Source: Pirellulales bacterium
Lineage (GTDB): Bacteria; Planctomycetota; Planctomycetia; Pirellulales; Thermoguttaceae
DNA: 15,749 nucleotides
NCBI GenBank assembly: GCA_030642635.1
Contig: DAOWNK010000044.1
Location: 1-15,749 of the forward strand
Direction: 5' to 3'
Below the pieces are notes generated by a model. That model did not search any database. It was not told the DNA's origin and worked only from the letters and a program-made list of their open reading frames with translations. Below, piece after piece: positions 6,619 to 13,808 of the stretch (the first letter of the stretch is position 1; each line of letters starts with the position of its first letter). The translations under genes were made by a program, and so were the position numbers.

Positions 6619-7746
6619 TCAATCCAGCCAATCGCGGTTCTTCAGCCGCTCGGGTGTGTACTGCTCGGTTACGTAGCTGATCTCGCGGCTGATCAACGCT
6701 TCCACCTCGAGCTTAAAGCCGTTTTCCAGCAGCTTCTTGATCTCCCGTTGCCACGGCTTTTTATGGGCGAACCACGGGTAACCGGCGATCTGCTTGGCCC
6801 TGCGGCGGTCGGTATCGTTCAGCGCGATCTTCACGCTGTCCGACAACCCGCATCGCTTGAAGTCGATGCTCCGCAGTCCCAGGAACTTTGCCGCCGGCAC
6901 GGCCATCCGCTTCGACTCGAATGCAAGGTTGATTGAACCTTGCTTAATAACGCTGTAGATGTAATAGCCCCACGGATCGTTATCCAGCAGGCAGTAGACC
7001 GGCAGTTTCAACTCGTTGTGCAGCCGGTAGAGCAATCTTCGCACGCCGCGCGGCGGCTGGCCGGCGCCGTGCGTGAGCAGGCAGTTGTGCTTGTGCCAGA
7101 ACTTGTCCTCGTTGAACCGCTGCCAGACGGTGTCTTTTTCGACGTGGAGGACGAACCGGGCGTTGCACTTTTTGAATTGGATCACCTCCGGCTCGACGAT
7201 CGACGGAATGCCGTACCCGCCGGACCCCATCCGAGAGCAGTCGATCTCGTCGCCGCTGTCCAGCAGAACGATATCGCCGACCATGTCGCCGCGCTTCTGT
7301 GCGTACAGATGCAGTTCCTCGCGCAGGCTGGCCAACAGCACCTCGACGTCCTCGATCACCGGGTCGCACTCCGACTGCTCGGCGAACGTTTCTTCCTTGG
7401 CGCCTTCGATGGTGTGCTTAAGCAGATAGTAGAGACCTCGGATACTGGTCGATTTGCCCTGCTCGATCAACTGCGTGGCGCCGCTTGCCACGAGCATGGT
7501 TTGCATGAAGCTTTTGGCCTGCGACAGGTTGAACAGTTGCCGGCGGTTGGTGTTCTTGCCCATCTCTATGATCTTCTTTCGCGGGCTGTAGCGCACGTTC
7601 GAGAGCGATCTGGCGGGGATATCCAGATGCGGGTCGCGCCGTCGCCGAGTAGCGGCAACCACGCCGTCGGCCAACGCGGTTAAATTGGCCAGCGTTTGTT
7701 GGTCTTTGTCGGAGGCGGTTTTGAGTGGTGTTTTTTTCTTTGTCAT
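6619..7746 (-). CDS. top6A: DNA topoisomerase VI subunit A (Spo11/Top6A family)
   Basis: A 375-residue protein, the usual length for Top6A. The winged-helix CAP domain contains GKSTSIRGLYYLLKHT (97-112), where Tyr107 (or Tyr106) is the strand-cleaving tyrosine. The Toprim domain supplies the Mg2+ ligands: Glu203 in LHVEKDTVWQRF and Asp255/Asp257 in YCLLDNDPWGYYIY (family consensus DGDPWG, so Gly is replaced by Asn here). The C-terminal EIKKLLENGFKLEVEALISR and PERLKNRDWLD are also typical. Together with subunit B it would form an A2B2 ATP-dependent type IIB topoisomerase that relaxes and decatenates DNA. The ATG at 7746 lacks a clear Shine-Dalgarno sequence. Top6B lies upstream on the same strand but 631 nt away, with a GxxExxY gene and repeats in between, so translation coupling has been lost. 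All key residues are present. Confidence 0.95.
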   Translation of the reverse strand: MTKKKTPLKTASDKDQQTLANLTALADGVVAATRRRRDPHLDIPARSLSNVRYSPRKKIIEMGKNTNRRQLFNLSQAKSFMQTMLVASGATQLIEQGKSTSIRGLYYLLKHTIEGAKEETFAEQSECDPVIEDVEVLLASLREELHLYAQKRGDMVGDIVLLDSGDEIDCSRMGSGGYGIPSIVEPEVIQFKKCNARFVLHVEKDTVWQRFNEDKFWHKHNCLLTHGAGQPPRGVRRLLYRLHNELKLPVYCLLDNDPWGYYIYSVIKQGSINLAFESKRMAVPAAKFLGLRSIDFKRCGLSDSVKIALNDTDRRRAKQIAGYPWFAHKKPWQREIKKLLENGFKLEVEALISREISYVTEQYTPERLKNRDWLD

Positions 7747-7784
7747 GGTGAATAGAGCAGGAAACTACAGATGAACGTAGTTAA

Positions 7785-7916
7785 GGAACCACAGATGAAC
7801 ACAGATAAACACAGATGAAGAAATGTCAAAAAACTGTAGCATGAATGTCTGACATCAGCACACCATTATTGGAATATAAACAAAATCAGTGTTTATCTGT
7901 GTTCATCTGTGGTTCC
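7785..7916. repeat. 28-bp perfect inverted repeat of 'acagatgaacacagataaac' type
   Basis: Arms at 7785-7812 and 7889-7916 are exact reverse complements and enclose 76 nt without a gene. The unit consists of CACAGATGAACACAGATAAA tandem-like steps. A third copy, in the same orientation as the right arm, lies at 8344-8371 beyond the GxxExxY gene. A partial copy (ACAGATGAACGTAG) precedes the left arm at 7767-7780. Confidence 0.85.
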
Positions 7917-7964
7917 ATTCCCCATTTAGTTCATCGTGGTTCCGTTTCTCGCTTACGATTGGAG

Positions 7965-8342
7965 TTAATTGATGAAACGTTTTATTTGGATTTTGGGCAC
8001 GCCAAAGTTGATCAGCAGGCAGATTTTCATGCCAGTCGCCTTCAGGTAGTTCATGCATTGGGCGTAGTGTACGTTGTTGAATTCCTTCACGGCTTTCAAC
8101 TCAACAATTACCGAGCCGTTTACGACCAAATCGGCCGTGTATTGTCCAACCACCATGTTGTCGTAAGTTACTTGAATTTCTTTTTGCTGCTCTACCGCAA
8201 ACCCTGTTTTTCTTAATTCATGTGCTAACGCATTCTCGTACACTTTTTCCAGGAATCCTGCCCCCAACTCATTGCTTACCGAAAATGCACACCGGATGAT
8301 CTCGCCCGTCAACACATTCATCTTTTCCTTATCCAAATTCAT
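7965..8342 (-). CDS. GxxExxY protein (PD-(D/E)XK nuclease-like)
   Basis: A 125-residue protein, the full length of the GxxExxY family. The naming motif is GFLEKVY (29-35). It is preceded by EIIRCAFSVSNELGAG and followed by YTADLVVNGSVIVELKAVKE, where Asp71, Glu81 and Lys83 form a D...ExK core, and by AQCMNYLKATGMKICLLINF. The start ATG at 8342 lies in the edge of a flanking repeat copy (ACAGATGAA supplies it); ATG at 8321, with AAGGA just upstream, is an alternative start that removes seven residues. The gene sits between direct repeat copies (7889-7916 and 8344-8371, 26 of 28 identical) and interrupts the topoisomerase VI gene pair. It is AT-richer than the top6 genes. From memory, family members are often found singly between such repeats, but the molecular function is not established. 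Confidence 0.9.
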   Translation of the reverse strand: MNLDKEKMNVLTGEIIRCAFSVSNELGAGFLEKVYENALAHELRKTGFAVEQQKEIQVTYDNMVVGQYTADLVVNGSVIVELKAVKEFNNVHYAQCMNYLKATGMKICLLINFGVPKIQIKRFIN

Positions 8343-8343
8343 C

Positions 8344-8371
8344 TGTGTTTATCCGTGTTCATCTGTGGTTA
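8344..8371. repeat. third copy of the 'atctgtgttcatctgtgg' repeat
   Basis: Plus-strand TGTGTTTATCCGTGTTCATC and following bases match the copy at 7889-7916 with two differences over 28 bp, in direct orientation. It fills the gap between the GxxExxY start codon and the stop codon of top6B (8378-8380), so the insertion junction is within a few bases of the top6B end. Confidence 0.8.
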
Positions 8372-8377
8372 CATATC

Positions 8378-10348
8378 TTAACTCGGGTCGACGATCAACA
8401 CGTTCTTGCCCAAGTTCATCTCTTCCTCGTCGATCGGCCGGCCGCGGTCGTCGAGTTGTACGTCTGCCTCAGACGTCTTTTTCCTGGCGACAAGCAAAAG
8501 CTGTTCGTATAGTTTGTCGCGGTCTGTCTGGTTGATACTGCTTACGGCCGTTGCGACCTCGCTGAGGTATCGCAGGAAGACGTTTCGCCGTTGGCCCTCG
8601 TGTTTTACTTTTCTGCGGCGTCTCAGGTACATGCCCAACTTCCGCCCGACCGATTGCAGCGCCAGGCGCAATTCCTTTTGTATCTCGGGATATGCAGCGA
8701 TTGCTTCTTTCGATTCGCTTGTAAACGGCACCCAAACGCTGGCCATGTGCACCATGACGGTGACCGGCCCGCGCGGCAACTGGCCGCGCGACTGGCCCAG
8801 ACCGTAACTGCGCCAGTTGGTCGAGGTCACAGTCTGGGTGATTGCGCATCCGCCGGCCTGGAACTGCAGCGGCACGCGGTTGGCGTAGCGCAGCACGTTC
8901 ATCGTTTGCCCGTCGTGCAAGTTGACGTTTCGCATGGCATCGTGCAGGTGGTCGATTTCCTTTACCTTAAGGTTTCGCGGCGCCACCCGGGTCTTCACGC
9001 CGGCCTGCTTGATAATCTTGTCGGCCGCGTCGGCGCCCAGGCCGTCGAACGTGGTGGCAAGGAACTGCCGCAGCGTGCGTGCGTCGGTTTGCTCGATCAA
9101 CTCGATAAGCGATTCTTGCGTCACCCTATGCGCGGCCGAGGAGCTGCCGTATGCCAGCCCGACCTCGATCTGGAACGGGTTGCCGCGATAGACGCTCGGC
9201 GGCCGGGTGGCCGCAGCGTAAAACTCGCCGGGCACTACCTGGTGCAGGCCCTTCAAGATCAACTCCTCGCCGATCGGCGAGATGCAATCGGTCGCCGGGG
9301 CCGATATCTTCGTCTGTTGTATGGCCTGGTAGACCATGTCGGCCTGGTGCCGGCTGATCTTTTTCGTGCTTGCCCTGGCGCCGATCTTAGCGGCTTCGCA
9401 AATCCGCCGAGCCACTGCCGGAGAGACACGCGAAAACGATTTGATCAGAAACTGCGTGATCGTCGGCTCCCTGGTGTCCTTCAGCATGGCTACCAGTCGG
9501 CCCAACTCGACGCCGTACGGGTGCGGCTTGATCTCCTTCGGCTCGGCCGGCAATGTGTCGGCCACCCGGGCGTAGCTTTTTTCGTTATCGTCCGGGTCGA
9601 TGTAATGGATCGCAACGTGCGGGTTGGCGATAGCCGTTTGCTCCAGGTACTCGTCCACGCTGCCGCGACCGTGCTGGTGCTTTGCTTCCAGTTCGATGGT
9701 CACCCGCGTGCCGTGGTTGGCCTCGATCCACTCGATGCCGTGTTTTTCGATGGTCTTGTTGCCGCGCTGACCGGGCGGGATATCAACCCCGTCGCCGCGA
9801 CCGTTTACTATCTCCGGCCGGTTTCGCTTAGTGTCGATTGCAATCTCGTAGTAATGTGCCGGCTTGCGCACGGAAACCTTCGACATGATCTTGACCGGTT
9901 TGCCGGTGGTCAGCAGTCCGTACATGCCGGCGGCCGAGATGCCGATCCCCTGCTGGCCGCGGCTCATCCGCAGCCGGTGGAATTTCGAGCCGTACAGCAA
10001 CTTGCCGAAGATCAACGGTATTTGTTTTTTGAGAATCCCCGGGCCGTTGTCCTGCACGCCGACCTTGTATCGGTTCCGGCCGTTGCCGTTACCGTTTCCG
10101 GTACGTTGGATATGTACCCAGATTTCCGGCAGTATACCGGCCTCCTCACAGGCGTCGATGGCGTTATCGACCGCCTCCTTCACGGCGGTAAGCAGCGCCT
10201 TGCGCGGGTTGTCGAACCCGAGCAGGTGCCGATTCTTGGCGAAGAACTCGCTTACGGAGATATCGCGCTGGTCGGCGGCCATCGAGTGTGCGGTCGCCCG
10301 GCGTCGGCGGGCTGACTTGCGATTAGTGTTTGCAGTTCGAGTCGCCAT
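8378..10348 (-). CDS. top6B: DNA topoisomerase VI subunit B (Top6B, GHKL ATPase)
   Basis: A 656-residue protein. After a basic N-terminal tail (1-25), the GHKL ATPase domain shows the N-box AVKEAVDNAIDA (55-66, Glu58/Asn62), the G1 box VQDNGPGI (98-105) and the G2 box SRGQQGIGISAAGMYG (129-144). An H2TH-like region follows at about 300-350, and the transducer domain has NRVPLQFQAGGCAIT, NWRSYGLGQSRGQLPRGP and VPFTSESKEAIAAYPEIQ. The motif read as WKxY in other topoisomerase VI B subunits is WRSY here. The C-terminal extension after about 590 ends in a charged tail. ATP binding would dimerise the subunit and gate the A-subunit cleavage. The start at ATG 10348 has no good Shine-Dalgarno sequence; ATG for Met23 is an alternative. 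Topoisomerase VI is characteristic of archaea and plants and patchy in bacteria, so its presence here is notable. Confidence 0.95.
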   Translation of the reverse strand: MATRTANTNRKSARRRRATAHSMAADQRDISVSEFFAKNRHLLGFDNPRKALLTAVKEAVDNAIDACEEAGILPEIWVHIQRTGNGNGNGRNRYKVGVQDNGPGILKKQIPLIFGKLLYGSKFHRLRMSRGQQGIGISAAGMYGLLTTGKPVKIMSKVSVRKPAHYYEIAIDTKRNRPEIVNGRGDGVDIPPGQRGNKTIEKHGIEWIEANHGTRVTIELEAKHQHGRGSVDEYLEQTAIANPHVAIHYIDPDDNEKSYARVADTLPAEPKEIKPHPYGVELGRLVAMLKDTREPTITQFLIKSFSRVSPAVARRICEAAKIGARASTKKISRHQADMVYQAIQQTKISAPATDCISPIGEELILKGLHQVVPGEFYAAATRPPSVYRGNPFQIEVGLAYGSSSAAHRVTQESLIELIEQTDARTLRQFLATTFDGLGADAADKIIKQAGVKTRVAPRNLKVKEIDHLHDAMRNVNLHDGQTMNVLRYANRVPLQFQAGGCAITQTVTSTNWRSYGLGQSRGQLPRGPVTVMVHMASVWVPFTSESKEAIAAYPEIQKELRLALQSVGRKLGMYLRRRRKVKHEGQRRNVFLRYLSEVATAVSSINQTDRDKLYEQLLLVARKKTSEADVQLDDRGRPIDEEEMNLGKNVLIVDPS

Positions 10349-10362
10349 GAATGTTGTTATTT

Positions 10363-10380
10363 GCCGCTTGCGGCTTAGCA
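10363..10380 (+). repeat. 18-mer palindromic repeat, TTAGCA variant
   Basis: GCCGCTTGCGGCTTAGCA lies 15 nt upstream of the top6B start codon, in the divergent intergenic region. It has the GCCGC-TT-GCGGC palindrome core followed by a TTAGCA tail. Confidence 0.85.
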
Positions 10381-10540
10381 GTACTTTGTGGTACGGGTTG
10401 TTTGGGTTAGAGAAATTATAACGATTTTACCGGCGCCACTCTACCCGGTTTTTCCCGTGATTGTCGCACATTGGGAATCTTTGTTGTATCCGTCGCATAA
10501 AGACTCACCCGCAAGACCGCTCCAGGCCGAAACAAATATT

Positions 10541-10876
10541 ATGAATTACAAAACACTCCGAATATGCCTTCTCGTCGCGATCGTGCTGGCCGGGTGGGTG
10601 GCGGTTGGACACCTGGTCGAGAATCGTGCCGAGGCCGCCGTGCGATATCGCACGCCGCCGAACCTGTTTTACAACTACTACGTTCCGGCGGTCGGTTGCC
10701 CGGGCATCGGCGCCCGGCTTTACGTTTGTCCACGGCCCACCCCGCCGCTGGTCGGCCATACCTACGTCACCTACGAGCCGCTGATGCCGCACGAGTTCCT
10801 TTGGAAGCATTGTCGGGTTTATAAACGCAAGCATCCAGACGGCAAGTGCACCAGGACCATGGTTTTGTGGCGGTAG
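10541..10876 (+). CDS. small secreted protein, unknown function
   Basis: A 111-residue protein starting with ATG at 10541. A signal peptide covers about residues 1-32 (KTLRICLLVAIVLAGWVAV ... RAEA), so export is likely. The mature part is rich in Tyr, Pro and Cys (GCPGIGARLYVCPRPTPPLV, HEFLWKHCRVYKRKHPDGKC), with four Cys that could form two disulfides. I do not recognise a named family; it has the look of small planctomycete exported proteins. The upstream region has no strong Shine-Dalgarno sequence. The TAG stop shares its G with the first base of an 18-mer repeat. The next gene, 61 nt downstream on the same strand, is also a small exported protein, and the two may be co-transcribed. Confidence 0.75.
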   Translation: MNYKTLRICLLVAIVLAGWVAVGHLVENRAEAAVRYRTPPNLFYNYYVPAVGCPGIGARLYVCPRPTPPLVGHTYVTYEPLMPHEFLWKHCRVYKRKHPDGKCTRTMVLWR

Positions 10877-10893
10877 CCGCTTGCGGCTTCGCA
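10876..10893 (+). repeat. 18-mer palindromic repeat abutting a stop codon
   Basis: GCCGCTTGCGGCTTCGCA starts on the last base of the TAG stop of the upstream gene. Confidence 0.85.
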
Positions 10894-10937
10894 CTTCGGT
10901 GATCTTGGATAGCAGCTACAACATAACGGACCGAATC

Positions 10938-11297
10938 ATGCCAAAACCATCGCGCCTGATTGCAATTGCAACGCTGTTACTCCTTACGTTGTTTGCAGCC
11001 CGTGCGGCACAGGCATGGGACGGCGGTTTCCGGGGACAGAACTATTACCCATGGCACGGCGATTACTATTACACCGCCTGGGGCCGGCCCGCCGCGCTGG
11101 TCGTGCCGCCCAGGGCAGAGTATCAGACGCATTGGGGTTGGGGCGCCGGCAACACGCGGATTACACGTATCCGCGCACAGTTTGAACCCGGCTGGCCCGG
11201 CACGGCGGAATACAGCGGCAGCCGGTTCCGCCCAACGCCGCCGTGGCCCAGCCATACCGATCAATTTGGAGTCTATTACGTTCGCGGCCCCTGGTGA
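10938..11297 (+). CDS. small secreted Gly/Tyr/Trp-rich protein, unknown function
   Basis: A 119-residue protein starting with ATG at 10938. The signal peptide is MPKPSRLIAIATLLLLTLFA followed by ARAAQA, with a likely cleavage after AQA. The mature chain is rich in aromatic and small residues (GGFRGQNYYPWHGDYYYTAW, HWGWGAGNTRITRIRAQF, QFGVYYVRGPW) and has no Cys. I recognise no family. It may be a cell-wall or matrix-associated protein, but that is only an impression from composition. It follows another small exported protein by 61 nt, separated by an 18-mer repeat, and converges on the TPR gene, with the palindromic array at 11344-11424 between them. Confidence 0.75.
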   Translation: MPKPSRLIAIATLLLLTLFAARAAQAWDGGFRGQNYYPWHGDYYYTAWGRPAALVVPPRAEYQTHWGWGAGNTRITRIRAQFEPGWPGTAEYSGSRFRPTPPWPSHTDQFGVYYVRGPW

Positions 11298-11343
11298 GTG
11301 CACCGATCGGGCCGATTACATACACCCTTTTTTCCTTCCCAAC

Positions 11344-11424
11344 CAGGGTAGCTCGAACGTCGGGCTACCCTGTCTTTATACAAAGCCGCGACCGTTGGTC
11401 GCGGACTGCTAAGCCGCAAGCGGC
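11344..11424. terminator. three stacked palindromes between convergent genes
   Basis: The order is: CAGGGTAGC/GCTACCCTG (11344-11352 and 11364-11372, 9-bp stem, then TCTTTAT); CCGCGACC/GGTCGCGG (11386-11393 and 11397-11404, 8-bp stem, loop GTT); and the 18-mer repeat in the TTAGCA variant, inverted (11407-11424), ending two bases before the TPR stop codon. The first hairpin with its T-rich tail is a plausible terminator for the plus-strand genes. The group may act in both directions. Confidence 0.6.
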
Positions 11425-11426
11425 TT

Positions 11427-13670
11427 TCATCGTTCCAACAACGCCTCGAACTTACGCTTCATCGCCGGGCCGCCCAACTCGGGATGCAGCAGACGGAGCA
11501 ACGTAATCATCTTTGCCGTCTGTTGTGGGTTGCCCAGCCGATAGTGCAAAATCGCGATCGCATATTTTGCCCGAAACCACCGGTCGCTCTGCGGCGGCGA
11601 CTTCTTCTCCACCATGCGCCAGCGCTCAAGCGCCGCCCCGAGCGACTGCCGGTCGTCTCGGCCCGAGAGCAACCGGGCGTATTCCTCCTGGATCGCACCA
11701 TCGCGCGGATACTCCTCGGTCAGCGAGCGGTAGGCGGCCAGTGCGTCGTCGGCCGCTCCAGAGCGTGCGATGGTCTTGGCCCGCAGCAGCTTGATGCCGC
11801 GCTGCTCGGACGTTGTAAGTTGCGTGCCGTCGCGTTGCAGCCGTTCGATGGCTTGCAGCAGGAACTCCGCCCGGGCCGAACCGCCCGAGGTGTAATTCAT
11901 ACGCAGCCGTGCCGCCTGCAGCGCCGCGTAGCGCTGAAGCGGTCCCCAGTGCTCCACCAGACGGCCGTGCCGGTCGGCCAGCAGCGACTCGAACCGGTCG
12001 GCCGCCTCGGCGGCTATTTGTGCGGTCGGTTTACCGGCGGAGTGCAATGCGGCGAGCCATGCCTCGTAGCACCTGCCGACCGCCTCGACCGCCCGGCGAT
12101 ACGTTGCGTTATCCGGCGGAACATCGCGGTATGTGGCGATCGCCCGCGGCCAGTCTCGGCTGCGTTCGTACAATTGTCCCAACTGCAATCGGACCTTGCC
12201 CGCACCCGGCCCGGCCGGCCACAGCCGGAGGTGTTCTTCCAGCAATGCCGCTTGCGGCTTCGCACTGGCCGCTTGCGGCTTAGCACGGGCCAGATAAATC
12301 GCCGTCAGATGTGCGGTAGCCGCTTTTGGATTCTCGGGCATGGCCGCTGCAATCCGGCGGTATCTGTCAGAGGCCCGCTCGTGCCGACCGCGCTGGTGTT
12401 CGATTGCCGCAGCCGTGTAGCCTAGCTTGAACGCCCGGGCAGCGTCGCCCGACCTGGTCGCCTGCGCCACGGCTTTATCGTACAGCGCCAGCGCATCGTC
12501 GATTTTTCCGATGCGATACAGGCCCTCGGCCACGGAGACCAATACATCTAAGTTGCCCGTGGCCGGCGCCGCGCGGAACTCTCGCCCCAGCAGCATGGCC
12601 GCCCGCTGTACCAAGCACGGGCCGTAGCAGCGCTCGATCTGCTCGGCCGACTCCATCGCCTTGGCCTGCCATAGTTTGGCCTGTGCCGGGTCGTTTGCTT
12701 CGGCGGCCGTGCGATACGCAGCCAGACAAGCCTCCAGCCGGGCGTAGTCCAACTCCGCCGAACCGACCCCGTCGATCTGCCGACGGCGGGCCAGCACGGC
12801 GGCTGCATCGTCAAGGCGTCCGGTCGCCAGCGCAAGCCGAAGCTGCTCCGCCCGGGCACGCAGTTCCAGGGGCGGCGGCAGTTCCTGTCGGAACACAACC
12901 TCCAGCATGCCCGCGGCTGTCTGGTAGTCGGCCAGCAGGCGGTAACATGCGATCAGGTCGATGCGGCTTTTCCATGTCGTCGGATCGGCCGGATCGCCAC
13001 CGGCAAGCGGACCGAGCAACTCGGTCGCCTGTACAAGCGAGTTGGCCCGATCGGCACTGTCGGCCGGATAGCATTGCGCCTGGTTGCGATACGCCTTGGC
13101 CAGTTCGTACCGGATGTGTTTTTTGATCGCAACGAGCCGGTCGGCCGAGAGCACCGCCGGGTCGTTGCCGTGCGAGGCGTTTTGTCGGCGGAGTTGTTGA
13201 TCGACCCGGTCGGCCAGTCGTCGGAGTTCTGCGACGGCCCGGCGCAGATTGGTTTTGGCCTCGTCCAGCAGCGGTTTGGCATTTCTTGCCAGTTCCGCTT
13301 CCTGCCGGGCAAGCTCGCCCCGGGCCAGAAGTCCCAATGCGCCTTGCAGCCGGACCAGCGGCAGCCGAGGGTTTTTGGGATATTGCCGTGCGAACCGGTC
13401 GATTATCCGCTGCGATTGGTCCCACAGCGGCCGCCGCAATTCTTCCGGCGATTCGGCCGCACGTTGCGCCAGCGACCGCGACAGTGCGATTGCCAATTCG
13501 GCCCTCTCCTCATCGGACAAATCTGGACGGTTCAGCCGATCGGTGCAATACACCTCCGCCAGCCGGTACAGCCCACGCTCGTGCAGCCCGGCAAGGAACC
13601 GTTGGTCGGCCGACTGACCGGCAGCCGGTGCGAACAAAACCAACAGCAGTATCAATTGTAAATTTATCAT
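11427..13670 (-). CDS. secreted TPR protein of the ExbB/ExbD operon
   Basis: A 747-residue protein. ATG at 13670 is used; a GTG directly before it is also possible. A signal peptide (INLQLILLLVLFAPAAGQSA) opens the protein, which then consists of alpha-helical TPR-like repeats rich in Ala, Leu, Arg and Tyr, for example GLYRLAEVYCTDRL, LEGLYRIGKIDDALALYDKA-like units near 400, GAADDALAAYRSLTEEYPRD and AKYAIAILHYRLGNPQQTAK near the C-terminus. It is the last gene of the operon after two ExbD genes, so it is probably a periplasmic partner of the proton-driven complex; planctomycetes commonly have such TPR genes there. Residues about 462-475 (AKPQAASAKPQAA) are encoded by two in-frame copies of the 18-mer repeat. 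The upstream region is occupied by the 13681-13804 repeat and lacks a clear Shine-Dalgarno sequence. Confidence 0.85.
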   Translation of the reverse strand: MINLQLILLLVLFAPAAGQSADQRFLAGLHERGLYRLAEVYCTDRLNRPDLSDEERAELAIALSRSLAQRAAESPEELRRPLWDQSQRIIDRFARQYPKNPRLPLVRLQGALGLLARGELARQEAELARNAKPLLDEAKTNLRRAVAELRRLADRVDQQLRRQNASHGNDPAVLSADRLVAIKKHIRYELAKAYRNQAQCYPADSADRANSLVQATELLGPLAGGDPADPTTWKSRIDLIACYRLLADYQTAAGMLEVVFRQELPPPLELRARAEQLRLALATGRLDDAAAVLARRRQIDGVGSAELDYARLEACLAAYRTAAEANDPAQAKLWQAKAMESAEQIERCYGPCLVQRAAMLLGREFRAAPATGNLDVLVSVAEGLYRIGKIDDALALYDKAVAQATRSGDAARAFKLGYTAAAIEHQRGRHERASDRYRRIAAAMPENPKAATAHLTAIYLARAKPQAASAKPQAALLEEHLRLWPAGPGAGKVRLQLGQLYERSRDWPRAIATYRDVPPDNATYRRAVEAVGRCYEAWLAALHSAGKPTAQIAAEAADRFESLLADRHGRLVEHWGPLQRYAALQAARLRMNYTSGGSARAEFLLQAIERLQRDGTQLTTSEQRGIKLLRAKTIARSGAADDALAAYRSLTEEYPRDGAIQEEYARLLSGRDDRQSLGAALERWRMVEKKSPPQSDRWFRAKYAIAILHYRLGNPQQTAKMITLLRLLHPELGGPAMKRKFEALLER
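12247..12285 (+). repeat. two tandem 18-mer repeats inside the TPR gene
   Basis: GCCGCTTGCGGCTTCGCA (12247-12264) and GCCGCTTGCGGCTTAGCA (12268-12285) lie 21 nt apart start to start. The period is a multiple of three, so the TPR frame continues through them and reads AKPQAASAKPQAA. Confidence 0.95.
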
Positions 13671-13680
13671 CACATTGAGA

Positions 13681-13804
13681 CATTTAGCCGCCGAGCTTGC
13701 TCGGCACGTTGCCTGTTTTCCCCGGGACCGCAGTCCCGGGGCGTTTGCTATTTATGTTCGCCTTCATCATTCCCGACGCGCCGAGCAAGCTCGGCGGCTA
13801 AATG
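13681..13804. repeat. 25-bp inverted repeat with central GC-rich hairpin inside the operon
   Basis: The arms at 13681-13705 and 13780-13804 are exact reverse complements. Each arm starts with CATTTAGCCGCC and carries its own GCCGAGC/GCTCGGC hairpin. In the centre is CCCCGGGAC/GTCCCGGGG (13720-13728 and 13733-13741, loop CGCA). The element fills the gap between the second ExbD gene and the TPR gene. It could reduce read-through into the TPR gene or stabilise the upstream mRNA. Confidence 0.9.
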
Positions 13805-13808
13805 ATGG

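Noticed and set aside
6940..7683. Plus-strand open frame of 247 codons
   Set aside because: Antisense shadow of top6A.
7785..8371. Repeated units around the GxxExxY gene as a CRISPR array
   Set aside because: Only three copies, in mixed orientation, with unequal spacing and a gene in one gap; not a CRISPR layout.
8591..10315. Long open frame on the plus strand (574 codons)
   Set aside because: Antisense shadow of top6B in GC-rich DNA; no recognisable domains.
11484..12425. Plus-strand open frame of 313 codons and several overlapping ones
   Set aside because: Antisense shadows of the TPR gene, rich in Arg/Pro/Ala as expected from GC-rich antisense translation.
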